From: Ectocarpus siliculosus
Lineage: Eukaryota; Sar; Phaeophyceae; Ectocarpales; Ectocarpaceae
NCBI GenBank assembly: GCA_000310025.1
Contig: FN649729.1
Span: forward strand, 2,250,974-2,314,973
DNA length: 64,000 nucleotides
Direction: 5' to 3'
Shown here: piece by piece, positions 13,001 through 24,500 of the stretch
Layout: each line of letters opens with the position of its first letter
How positions within the stretch are numbered: position 1 is the first letter of the stretch
Position numbers and translations under genes: made by a program
The notes under the pieces: model-generated
What the model was told of the DNA's origin: nothing
Database searches by the model: none
Seen by the model: the letters and a program-made list of their open reading frames with translations, nothing else

Positions 13001-16000
13001 CAGATACATAGTGAGGAATACGAATGGGGCGCACGTGTGTTAGCAGCTACAAGAGTCCGCTCGTTGCCTCAGACTTACCGCAATGAGGTTCCATGCCATG
13101 CGGATACGCTGATACTATTTATAGTTTCGAGTGTTTCGCGCCTTTTCGTAAGTCTGATCAGCACGAGCGCGGCATGTTTAGTTTGTGGTTCATCGGTTGA
13201 CAAGGTGCGTCGCAATACAAGAGATCGCGTTTATTCTTGTTTCAAGGGGGTGTTCGGATATTGCCCCCATAGTGTAGAACAAATCCCACTTCATACGGTG
13301 AATTGGGCCTGGCGGGTGTTTTCTTCTGGTCTCAAAGCAAAATTGGGACAGTCATGGCCTTCACAAAGTTGAGGGGTCACGCGAGGTTATTCAACGCTTG
13401 GTCACCGGACCATATTTGTTGGAAATTCGAAACGTGTTATAGTCCCAGACTTGTCACTGGGGCTTCCGGTCGACACAAACGACGTGCTGAATTTAAGCTG
13501 TACCTGGTACATATCATACATTTTTCTTTGTTGGTCATTTTCCACCTCCAAGTTGAAAAACAAACCAGTCCACGGAACGCGATGCGGTTAACGCCAAATG
13601 GCCACGAAGTGCTCCGCGCTACCCTAACAAACTCTCAAACTCGAGACCGATAAAGTGAGGGGCAGGGGGTGGAAACCTTCAAGAGGATAGTAAATACTCT
13701 CAGGTGTAAAGACAATCGGGAGACCAGGTGGAGATCCTCTTGATCGCGGTTGGCTGTGATCGCACCTGCACCCGTTGCAAGTAGGGCCGCCAGAGGTAAG
13801 AAGTGGCCACCAGCAGCACCAAAAAGTTCTTCAACAGCATACCAACTCGGTAGGCCACATAGCACTGAAGGAGAACAAATGTTGCGAACGGATACGTAGC
13901 ACACATCAGATGTCGTTGAAACTCGGCGCATAGCACGACAGGGGGGTATCGCACGTGTTTGGCTGCGACGCTTAAAGAGGAGGCACAATCAACACGCTGA
14001 GGTACCGTGGCATGCAGAACCCCAGGTGAAGTTGTACCTGGAAAAATTCGTCGCCGTAGCGGTATGCGTTCCCCGATAGCTCACTGTCGGTGGGATACAC
14101 CCATTCGGCGAACAGCCGCCTCCACACGAACATGGAGGCGATAGACCAGATGGTCATGGAGATGTCCTGGTGCAAGGCGACCACGAAGTAAAAGCTTTCC
14201 GCACAGCGCAAAGGACGAGGTTGCAAGCGCAGCGAGGGGGGCGACAACCGCCGTAGGGGGCAGTAAGGGTCGGTTTCCGTGAGGCTAATGCTAAAGTGGA
14301 ATCGAATCTCGATATAAACCTCGATTCACATGTAAACATCGAGGGTATGGCATCATAGCCCGAGGGTAGCCGCCCGGCGCATCTCCAGTCCCCGGTATTT
14401 TTACTCAGAGAGAGTTCGCGCGGAAAACTCGCAATAGTCGCTCGCCGTTTGGATCAACATGGTGCCGGTTGCGCCCCCGAATACACATCCAGGAATAGGA
14501 CTTACGGTGGCACAGTGTCATTTTCTGCTAACACACGTGTGGCACAAAGTGCACAACTTGAAGATAAACACGACGTGACAACCGAAGACCTGGGTTTTCT
14601 GGGAACCCTGTGGACTGTGGACGCCATGCAATCACAGCTGAAAGTGCCGTTGCTTTCATGCCTCGTTTCGTCACCGTAATTCAAACAAACACCAGGCCAC
14701 GGCCGAATGGCCTACTTCCGAACTCTTGGTGAATATGGGTTTCGTGTGGTGACACAGAAATCTGTGGTATATTTTGGCCAGCCAACACATTGAACAACAG
14801 CACCACCTTTTCCACAGGTTCCGAACCCGAGGCGTTGAAACGGCGCATGATGTTTGCGCGGGTGTGAAGAAAGATGGGTCGGGCTGAGAAACAGACCAGG
14901 CAGAAACGCATCCATCTACAGGGCCTGCACGACAGGCCAATGATGGTGATCAGAGTTGAAGGTGTACCTGTGTAAGAGCCTTTCGGGGAATTCGTAGTGG
15001 GACCACACAAAAAAATGAGTAGAAAATGGACGTGTACCTGTTTCCTCTGTAGAGGAGGGCCGACGCCCTTGTGGTGAGAAAATAGGCGAACAGCCTTATC
15101 GTGAAGCGGATCACCGGGTAGGAGAGGAAGATTGTCGACGCAAACCCGACTACGTGGACGATGTTCACGTCTTTATCTCTGCTCGTCCATCCACCATTGT
15201 TCGTCGGGGGTGTCGTTAGAGAAGAGAAGCCGCATGCGTGGGTGAGAACATGCCGGAATGACACCGAAATGTAGTCAAGAACGATCAACGTTTGCGTGTG
15301 ATGCGGAAGTGGTGCCAGCAGCACCAGCACAAGCAGCAGCACCCGCAGGAAGGCGCCGATCCAGGAGCGGAACGCACGGTAAAACGAGCAGCCGAGAAGA
15401 GAAAAAAAGTCAGCATGGGCCGATCTTGTGCGTGGCGCTCTTCCGCATCTTCGAGGTGAATCGCCTCGTTACGACGTCGTGAGACCGAATATTAGCACGA
15501 TCGATAACTCACTCCCCAACCCCGCCACATCTTGCCAAATACTTCAAAGACCCTTATGTCCATTGACCGACGGTTTGCAAAAGGCAGCACGACATGACTA
15601 GGCTATCGGTAACGCTGCACAAGTTTTTTACCGACATGGGTTCCCTCTCGGCGACACGTCAAATGGGGCAAGGGGTTGTTCGTGCGCATAGCTGACAGCG
15701 GTGGTGGTTTCGAGACGACTCCTGACAGTGTAGCTCCTATGGCATGCGAAATACACAAAATATCAAGCAAGACGTGCCATTGTGGCGAAACTCACAAGGG
15801 TCCCGCGAACTCGCGGAACAAGGTGGCCCCGACAAGGCTGACGAAGATCAACACTAGAGCCTTCCTCGCCAGCACGATTTCGTCCGTGATTTGGATGCTC
15901 TGCATGGCCAACCAAGGAACAGCGTCAAAGGCGAACATGGTCATCGTCGTCAGTAACATAGTTAGTGGCAGCACCATATCCGTATCAGCATGTGTATGTC

Positions 16001-16934
16001 AGTATCACATCAGTGTCACCAGCACTTGGAACAAACCCCTAAACCAAGCACAAAAAATACTAATCCAGCACGCATTTCACATCCGAAATTGAGCGCATCG
16101 GCTGAAATCAAAGCGGGGCGGATCGACATACTATTCATCCCAGAGGGGCGACTACAGGAGCGGAAGGAAACACATGCACCCAACGTGCTGGGAAACAAGT
16201 TCCGTTTGCCCTCCGACGGCAAAACGTTGCGCAAGTCGCATATCTCGGAATGCGGTATTCCCGGTGGACCCCCCTCCGGCCTCTTTCCTACTCACAGCAG
16301 TCCTATTGCCCTATTCGAATCCCGTTCGCATGAACGTGTCATACACTCCGTCGTCCAAAGTACCTTGATCTCCCCGATCATGAGTTCTGTCTCACTCCTG
16401 GTGTCCATTCGCTCCTCCTTCGTGTCGTGAACGTGGACCAAGTTGGGCCGATTCTCAGTGGCATTCAGCTGAGGAGGAGTGGCTGGAATTCTAACTCCAT
16501 CGAGGGCGTTGGGCAGAGACATGCGGCCGCTGACATGCCCCATCGACCCCGTAGCAGGATGACGGCTCGCCTTATCCACGCCGCCGCCAATGCCGCCTTC
16601 TTCGAGGTGGTGGGGGTTAACGAAGCCTTGATGGTTTAAGGTCTGCCGTCGCCCTGATGCCGATGCAGGATAGACTTTCGTCTCGCCGGAGAACGGTTTC
16701 GCTCCCACAACGTCTGCTGCAGATAGTCGTGTTTGCCCCGAAGGAGGCCGCCCTTCTACAGGTGCAGGAGAGGGCCACAGAAACCCCATGAGGCTGCTGG
16801 CATTTTTCTTGTGGCTCGGTCCGCCTTGGCTGGTTCTGTGGTGGTGCGACCCGCTGCCGCTGGTGGTTTTCGAATGCTCCCGCGAACTGGTGCTTTTCGC
16901 GCTGCGTGAAAACAGGTCCCAGTTTGATAGCTCC
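7041..16934 (-). CDS. EF-hand MscS-like mechanosensitive ion channel (nearly complete)
   Basis: Exons in transcript order: 16934-16364 (5' limit uncertain), 15899-15796, 15178-15038, one unresolved junction, 14166-14038, 13864-13772, 12950-12754, 12200-11087, 10778-10650, 10284-10018, 8987-8898, 8412-8328, 7940-7846 and 7166-7041 (TAA). From 14166 onward every junction keeps phase. The product has a polar, Ser/His-rich N-terminus, several hydrophobic segments (KALVLIFVSLVGATLF, VGFASTIFLSYPVI, GMLLKNFLVLLVATSYL), a long low-complexity loop, and an EF-hand core FKIFDLNSNGSITKAEM split over two exons. Then come a helix (LGLIIFWLILFVLA), the pore-type helix, the beta-domain start DVGDRVHIY and the C-terminal vestibule. 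Yeast Msy1/Msy2 and some algal channels share this EF-hand plus MscS order, where calcium modulates gating. Start codon not located; phase between 15038 and 14166 does not close without a further small exon. Confidence 0.88.
11087..12200 (-). CDS. Large exon of the EF-hand channel: disordered loop plus first half of the EF-hand
   Basis: This 1114-bp exon dwarfs its neighbours. The preceding exon leaves CG and this one supplies C, making CGC, which supports both splice sites. It starts SELGGTNTLNSSRDAKTLGEY and then runs through a long Ser/Gly/Ala/Glu-rich stretch with acidic patches. It ends with EMAFKIFDLNSNGSITKA at the donor GTACGT. The loop residues D-N-S-N-G-S fit the EF-hand calcium loop at positions 1, 3, 5, 6 and 7; the conserved Glu at position 12 comes from the next exon (AEM). 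The disordered part would be the cytosolic loop before the pore module. A 262-codon open frame on the other strand is a by-product of the GC-rich composition. Confidence 0.85.
15038..15460 (-). other. Transmembrane exon of the right channel, with a possible extra upstream exon
   Basis: 15178-15038 is a supported exon (DKDVNIVHVVGFASTIFL, then a second hydrophobic run), with an acceptor after GAGCAG and the donor GTACAC. Further upstream, about 15300-15400 can be read as a very hydrophobic segment (FLRVLLLVLVLLAP), but no good donor is found for it. The exon at 15899-15796 already joins to 15178 in phase. The hydrophobic reading may therefore come from a CT-rich intron, or it may be a three-divisible optional exon. 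Confidence 0.5.
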
Positions 16935-18723
16935 CTGTGTTCATGCGGTGAAGAAGCGCACCCAGGTGTGTTGTAACAATGGTCAGGAAAGGTGATGATG
17001 AAATGGCGAAAAGTCACCCTGGCTGTAAAGTGAAACATGGCCAACTCCCGGCGATAGGACGAAACTTCGGCTTGGAACTGGTGAATGTTGAGCTCAACGG
17101 TGAAAACGGCCATGCCCATCGAGAAGCACCACCTTGCCGTTAAAGCACATTCCGCCGGCGGTCCCCTTTCCCCGCCCCCCTTCCACATGCCCGCCCCGTG
17201 GCTCATTCCCTGTTCTACTATGTAAGTCAGTGTGATGAAAAGGCCGGGAGCCCACAGAGGTCAAAAGTACGAAGGAAACTATTTCGTACTTTGCAAGTCC
17301 TCGGATCGGGGCCTCCCTCTCCCGCTCCGTTTGAGCTGATTCTGCGGCCAACGCTTCCTCCAAAAGTTGTGCGTCGTCAGTCCTCGACAAGGTCCTGCTT
17401 TTCGTCACGTACGCGGGGGATTGGGGTGGGCGGGCACGAGGGGAGTGGCTTGTTTCTTCCCCAAAACAATCGTGAAATGGTGCACACGCGCCTTCAATAG
17501 CAACTACAGTCTCAACGGACGCACCTCGTTCAAGCGCGCAATTACTGTTCCCAACAGCGTACAAGCGACGGCGGGGCGTACAAACCTACTGCTGCTGCTC
17601 CGGCGGTGAGCAAGTAGCCAGCAGGACTAGAAGCATGCTGCAGCAACAGAAGCAGCCCGCAATATTCTACAGCGACAGAGGTTGGTGTCTCCTTCCTTAC
17701 TAGTTCACGTAAAACCCAGACTCTCAAGAACCAAAACCAGACACCCGCCCTGGCGTCCTGGCACTGCCACTGCAACTCCGCAATGCTGTTGGTTGGTAAA
17801 ACAAGACACCATGTTTTTGCTGGTGTCACCCGTAGGATCTGTTCATTTTGCGAGGAAGTATCCCGTGCGACGTGGACACACGCATCAAGCACTGCATGAA
17901 TTGGCAACACCTCAAAATATTTCACGATAGCGGGTTCTACCACTGCCGATGCTGCTTCCAATGTTAGCGCGCGTGCAGCGTTCTTTCATGAAGCCTCGCT
18001 TAGGTGGAGAGGGAGGCAAGAGAAGCACACTGTTAGCTCAAGAGTAGCTGGATGCAGGCTGACTGTACAACAAGCAGCAGAAGCAGCTGCAGCCGCAATA
18101 AATGTTTCATCCCTTGCTTGCGTAGCAGACGTACGATCATGCGCATGCATTTTGTGTTGCACCGTACGCTAATATCGTAGAAAATGCTAGGGCTGCGTGG
18201 GCGGGGGTGCCTCAGTGCCAATCTCGCTCCGCGCAAATAAAAGCCGAAGAGTGGGAGCCAAGCGGGGAAATGAATGAATAGCACCGTATTACATGAGCAA
18301 GTTCAGAAAGGAGGTATGCAGCACAGAGCGTTTTCCACTGGTGTTCTCAAGCCTGACCCCACCGACAGTATATCATGTTCGTGTCTGTACAATGATACAA
18401 ATCGCAGACCAGAAAGAAAAAAAATGGCCCTACGACGCGACCGGGGACTGTTTCCAGTCTGCCGATCTGGCCTGACCTGCCTCAAATGAGTACATACGGT
18501 CCATCAGTAACGGCTTGGGCGGGTTAAACGTCCATCACGCATCAGAAACGTGTTCCCGTGTGAAGGGCCTGGACACAATGAGCTGTGACTTCATGTTTGC
18601 TTCACAGCAGTATGTATACGAAGTGCCTATGGGTTTGCGCCTATTATGATAGTAGTGTGAACTTTTCAGTCGACCACAAAGTTCGAGGCTGCCAGACCGT
18701 GCGTTGCCGTGGGCGAGGGTAAG

Positions 18724-18747
18724 GGTTGGGTTGGGTTGGGTTGGGTA
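18724..18747. repeat. Short (TTGGG)n pentamer run
   Basis: About four tandem TTGGG units following TAAGGG. It is too short and of the wrong unit for a telomere array, and is probably a simple repeat. Confidence 0.75.
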
Positions 18748-19719
18748 TCTAATCCAGGTGCGAGCCTAGCCTTCAACATCAGGTTAAGACCTACAGAGTC
18801 ACTATAATAACAGACCTAAATAGCCTCGTTTTCATGTGTTCAACATGATTGTCTGTATGCATGTTTGCCCGATACTGCTATCGGTGCTTACGTGCATGGC
18901 TGGGCCGGTCAACCATACCGGTCGGTTGACGAATCTGACCCTTAAAACAATGTAACTCTAGTATAAGAGGCCATCAGCGTGAAACAACAGCAGGCTATCA
19001 CCATATGCAGCCCAGCGGGGAGTGCGTCAATATTTTGTGTCGGTTACGAAGACTCCGGGGTGCGCGCGTGCTACCACCACCTGTCCGGTTCATTCTCTTG
19101 CGCATTGTGTGCGGCGGTGTGTGTGTGCCATCGTTCGGGCTGGAAAAGCCGGTTCCACCAGCGACACTGCCACCAAAATTCAGCAACCCTGAAAGTTCAG
19201 AATAGGTGTGCATAGATTGCATGGACTTCCGGTCGGGGGAAAAAGCACGCTTACACATAGAGTAAGTAAGCACAACAGCAGGACTGCTGTACCGTAGGTT
19301 GAAAGGAAATGGTTTCACGAACGGTCATGTGTGATCCGTTTACATATGTACTCCCCAAACCCAAAAACAATTGATTAAACACCCCCATAAATGATTTTCC
19401 ATTGTACTGCTGTATGTACGGAGAGCGATTGTACCCCCAAAACGCAGTGGTCGAAGCGTTCTTGTTTAGTACCGCGTACATATATGCATTCATATGCTGG
19501 AAGTAGTATGTAGGAACAATACGGCAAAGCACGGCTGCTGCGGGTACTGCTGCAGAACTCTGCACCGCCGGAGAGATTGAGCGAGGTGAAGGCAACCAAC
19601 GACATACGAACCCGCAACAGCGAATAAGCACGCCCTTACGCTTTACGCTGTTTACTAGAAAAAAGAAGGTTAATGTTCGTTCACGCAGTCTCCCGCCCTT
19701 GTCCCTGTCTTCGTCCGCA

Positions 19720-19892
19720 TTATATTTTGAAGTGAAATTCTGACAGAAAACGCTTTGCGCTCCCCCACCTGCGGTGCACGATTTGCGATCGCCGTCTCAC
19801 GAACCTACCCAGCCTACCGCTCGCAGAAGCAAGGCTGTTATGGTTAGAGTGCGAAGCATCTGCTCCCGTGCGTCTTGTGCTATCGTCATCCA

Positions 19893-19930
<38 letters not shown>

Positions 19931-20034
19931 GGAGGGGGCGGCAGCTGGTAAGGTGAGCTCCCCGGCCGTCGAGCGATGTCGCTTTCCTCTCGCGGCCGCC
20001 GGTAGTTGGCCCCACTGCCTCCGGGAGAGGCCAT
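19720..20034 (-). CDS. Possible polyglutamine-containing exon or small gene
   Basis: An open frame of about 104 codons starting with ATG at 20034. It reads MASPGGSGANYRRPREESD, then Pro-Pro-Pro-Pro, twelve Gln and an acidic/basic tail. The Gln tract is the complement of a (CTG)12 repeat. The Pro-Gln-rich, charged composition resembles regulatory proteins, but there is no domain. No flanking exon or paralogue supports it, so it may be a chance frame across a trinucleotide repeat. Confidence 0.25.
19894..19929. repeat. (CTG)12 trinucleotide repeat
   Basis: Twelve uninterrupted CTG units on the plus strand. They read as polyGln on the minus strand inside the open frame 19720-20034. Confidence 0.95.
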
Positions 20035-21551
20035 CACGCTGCTCTTGCTGGTGTAAGTCTGTCAGCAGGGCGTGCATTCATGTACCACCTGTGGCAGGAC
20101 CAACGCCACGGGAACTTGCTAAGCGAAATGCTGGTGCAGCGTGTAGGCTGCTGGAATCTCCCACAACAATCTCCGAAAAACAACCTGCGGAGCGGTGTAA
20201 CGTGTTACCCCGGATCCCCCGCGGGATCGCCGATGCATAAGAAATCCGAAATCTCGTCATCATGTTACTGCATGCAGTCACTCTGCCGTGAACAAACGCT
20301 AGCACGCGACTCGGTGGAGCTGCCCATAGTGTGATGAATGTTGCGAAAGAGGACGTGAAATATCGTGACCAAGGCTGCAAATGCCAACGTGACAATACGC
20401 CAATGTTTTCAAAGTCTACAGCAGCACAGAAGCTTGGAGCGATCTACTATTTAGCTGCTTTTGCGTTGTCTGCGAGAGGGCCTCGGTCGTTACAAGTCAC
20501 CTCAGACCGTTACACAGTACACAGCAGAAGAGGAGTCAAATAGATAGGCGGGCTCCCGACTAGTGTCGATAATAGAGGGGGGAGGGGGTCTAAGAGAGGG
20601 CCTCCTGTTCGAAAGCTGTGCACGCGTGGAAGGATTACAGTAGACTAAAACTTGCCAAGAACCATGTCGCGGGTCGTGGGCCTTGCGCAATGATGTCGGT
20701 TATGTCGGTGCACACATGGAGTGTGAAGCCATGGGCGGGGCAGCCCGGCCGGGACTGTCCAGTAGTTGTACCTACACAGATCGATGCCAACGAGGTGCCC
20801 CTCGTGTGTCTTCCCTGTACAACGGGTTCCACTACATTGTGCGAACGATTCTTCTGTCTCTATCCTCTCAAGGGAGAGGGAACATCAGCTAAACAGAAGT
20901 TGTTCAACGCAATGTTTACAGGAGTGGTGGCGGGTTGGATCGGGGGGGTCGAGTGAGGCTGGTATCTCGAATGCGCCATTTATTATTTGCGCTCGATATC
21001 TTGAGTGCACGCGATCGGTTTTGTTGTACATACCGGCCACGCGAACCCAGGAAGAGCCCTGATGCGCTCCACCTCTACTACACGACATCCAAAACAAGTA
21101 TGGAACCATGGCGCCGATTTTCCATGTCCCGTCATGCGTCGAAGAGATTACTGCATGTAGGAAAAGCTGTGCCCTAAAACTCACCTTCTCTCCCTGGTGC
21201 CCCCGCACCTAACCTGACCTACCCCGCCACCTCTCAATGAAAACAATACTGAGAACATGGCTGTAGCGCCGTCGATTCGTTTACATTACATCCCTGCACC
21301 ACGAAAAACAATAACAGAAAAAAAAATACGCAAACTTGTAAGTTGCCGTCCGGCTACAGTATTTAGGCTAATTGTCATTCGCCCGCGTTTTCGCCAAAAC
21401 ACCTACGCAGCACACATTTCCCGCAACAAAGACTTTCACCGTGACACCCGCCTTCTTCCCGAGTTGCTGTAACGGAAGTACCATCAGACAGCACGACAAC
21501 AAAAGTATTTTCTCCATCCCGCCATGCAAAAAAGAAGCACGACTTGACAAT

Positions 21552-24500
21552 TTACTTCTTCTTCGAGCTCTTGGCGTCCTTGAGGAAGGCGTCGAGCCCG
21601 AACGGGTCGGCCTCTGCCGGGTCCGCCTCGAACTGGACGGGGGCATTTCTGGCTCCCGTCGCCCCGCTTTCCGTACCCTGGAACAAACACGAACGACGAC
21701 AACGGGCCACAAACCACCGGCACATTGGACGAAGCCAAGAGATCATATGAGCCAAAAATCGTTCGAGCGACATGAATCGTCCTGGGCGCATCCACGACAT
21801 CGCCTATAATAGAGCAGCATGGAGTGGGCGCGTTTTGCTCCTTCTTGTCGATACGTGACACGATCAGAGGTACTACACACAAACACTGCTGTTCGATACG
21901 TTACCTTCTAGTGGGACCAAACACGATAGTATCAACAACAACAACAACAACAACAACCAACAGCCATGGGTAGGTCACCTTGAAGCCGCGGTCGGCGCGG
22001 AAGCGCTCCGTCCCCGTCAGCTGGCTCATCTGCTGGTCCGCGTCCCCCCAGGCGTCGCCGTCGTCCGTCTTCGGCTTGTACACGGACTGCGCCTCGCCGC
22101 GGTTGAACATCGGCTTCGAGTACACGCCGTACCCGTCCTCCGCGCCGAAGCCCGAGTCCATGCCCGCCGACTGGTTGAACAAGCGGGCGTCGTACCTGAT
22201 GCGCGTGCAAATTTCGCCCCGAGAAAAAAAAAAAAAAAAAGCAACCGGGGTTTTCAGCAGCAAATGACAACACCGGGGGAGGACGGTTGCACTGGGACTC
22301 TGGCCGGTCCATCAACGGTGAGGGCAGCGCAACGTGCGGGGAACCAACAGGACACCGAAGCAGAGGAGAAAGTTATGGAACAAAGAATGACAGACACTCC
22401 CGCCGTACAATTCCGCCAACCACGCATGTGTATGCCTCCCCATCAAAGCGGGTTTCGCTGGGAAGGCCTAGCCCCGCAACCCCGGGTCGTCCTCGATCAA
22501 CTGCTATTCTGATGCAAGAGAGTTCAAGGCCCCCGGTGCAACCAGAGATGCGCATGTGCATAATACGTAGAAACGGGTGGCAATTGTCTCCAAAGTTCAA
22601 GTGTGTTTCATGAATATCACACAACCCCTATTGACCTGGTAGTGGACGCTTTAAGCTGGACACTAGAGCCAAACGAACTTGCACATTCGCCAGTACTATC
22701 TTACGTACATATCGAAGAAAGAGAGGTAACCTGTTACTTGCACGAAACGACAACTCGAAACAAGGGTCTGACTCACAGGTCCGCGCCGCCCTTGCCTCCG
22801 CCCCCCTTGTGCATCCCCAGCGCAATCTTCTCCGAGATATCTCGGTCCTTCTCCTTGTCCAGCTTCTGCTTCTTCATGCCCCCCCTCATGTTCTGCAATG
22901 ATCGAGTGCGAGAGACAGGCGCAAACAACACACCCGACAGCAAAAAAACGGAGCCGATCAAAACCACAATACTGAGAAATAAGCAAGCGGCAGGCACTTC
23001 GCGCTCGCGTTGGTGACACACAGATAGAACAGGGCACGGGCCAAGCAACGCCAAGCCCGTGTGGGAGCAAGGCCGGATATTCTCCGCGGGAACGGTGTCG
23101 GTGATATGCATCCGCCGGGGGGGCGTAACCAAGGTCTGCGTTTCGCCCGGCGAAACACGATCCCTCCCTGGCGTTCCTTTCCATGGCCAACCATGCCACA
23201 AACGGCGCCGACGCCCTCCTCCATGGAATTGCACGGTCAAGACCGCTCATCCTTGGTCAAAACACACGGTACACATCTACCCCCCCACCCCCCCTCCTCT
23301 TCCCTTCTCGGGCAAATGACGCACCCACAAAAATCACCCAACACAACAAGAGAGAGATTTGTCTTCCTCACATCGATCCGAAGATCCCTCTCGCGGTCCT
23401 TCTTCCTCTCCGCCCGCAACCGCTCGCGCTGCTCCGCGGCCACCCTCTCCTCGTCGCCCATCGCGCCACCCCCTCCGCCTCCGCCCCCGCCGCCCCCGCG
23501 ACCCCCGCCCCCGCCGTACCGTGCGTCTCCTGCACCCGAGGGACGAGGAGCCCCCTCGTCGTCGTCTGAATCGTCGTCCTGGGCCCCACCTCTGAGACGA
23601 GACGATATCAAGGGGGGGGGGGCAGCAGTATCGGCGTAGGGGAGGTTAGGTGGGTGCGTGCTGGCAAAAATTCGTTTGGGTGGTAATGCTTTGTAAGCCG
23701 ATTTCATCAGCTTGACAACCTCTGTCATCGATGAACCGCTAAAGGCACAAACCTTTTTCTTGGGCCTACCTGGCTGGTCCATTTCCAGGTGTCGCGGTGA
23801 GGAAAGAGGAGAGAGCAAGCATTTCCTTGCACCAACAGCGCCATACCAATAACGCCTCCCTCCCTCCCTCCCTCCCTCCCCCCCTGGCACGCGCGTAGTG
23901 CGCCAAAGAGCTTAAAAAATACTCTCTGCCGCTACCGCTGTGCTCCCGTTACCGCCGTCTTCTGGCGCTACAGAAGTGGAATCTTGCTATCGCCTTCCTT
24001 CGCTCTCACCGTGCAATGCCCGCTCTCTCCAGACGCGCGCGCGAGGCCAGGTCTCGCAGGTCCGCCTCCTTCTGGTCCTTCTCGCGCATCGCCACCTGCT
24101 TGAGCATCTCGCCGCGCAGCCTCGTTTCCTCGCGAGCCTTGCGCTCGGCGATGTAGAGCGACTCCGACAGGGTCGCGAAGTTTGGGCTGACGGTGTTCTC
24201 CTGCAAGCCCCTGCTCGCGTGGGGGAGCAAAAAGCGGGCACAAGAGAAAGTACACGGGAGGGGGGGGGGGGGGTTGAGAGAATTTTCTACCAAGGTAATG
24301 ACGGCTCGAATGGGGACAACATGGAGAAACCAGGACTTTGGTGGTGTATGTAGGACGTTTGATTTTGGTGAGACCCCATTAGACCGACTGTCACAGCAAT
24401 TCCGCCACTACCAAGAGGGTGCCAAAACCGGCCCACAAACCGAAGGGCAGCTAGCTCTAGACGGGGCGTTTCAAAAAGGGCACCCCTCAAGGCGTCCACA

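Larger units (their letters stand above)
16935..21551. other. Gene-poor spacer between the right channel gene and the SNW1 gene
   Basis: About 4.6 kb without a convincing gene. It should contain the channel's 5' UTR, promoter and perhaps a first exon: an open minus-strand frame at 17094-17564 could hold one but has no family signature. It also contains the SNW1 3' UTR. Visible structures are a TTGGG run near 18.73 kb, a CTG repeat at 19.9 kb with a possible polyQ exon, and scattered short CAG/CTG motifs. No promoter motif could be assigned with confidence. Confidence 0.5.

Noticed and set aside
18724-18747. Telomere-type repeat
   Set aside because: Only about four TTGGG units, inside a gene-bearing region. 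Too short and not the usual TTAGGG unit.
22026-22315. Overlapping minus-strand frames in other phases at 22.0-22.3 kb
   Set aside because: They are shadows of SNW1 exon 22195-21979, which carries the conserved NQSAGMDSGF block in the chosen phase.
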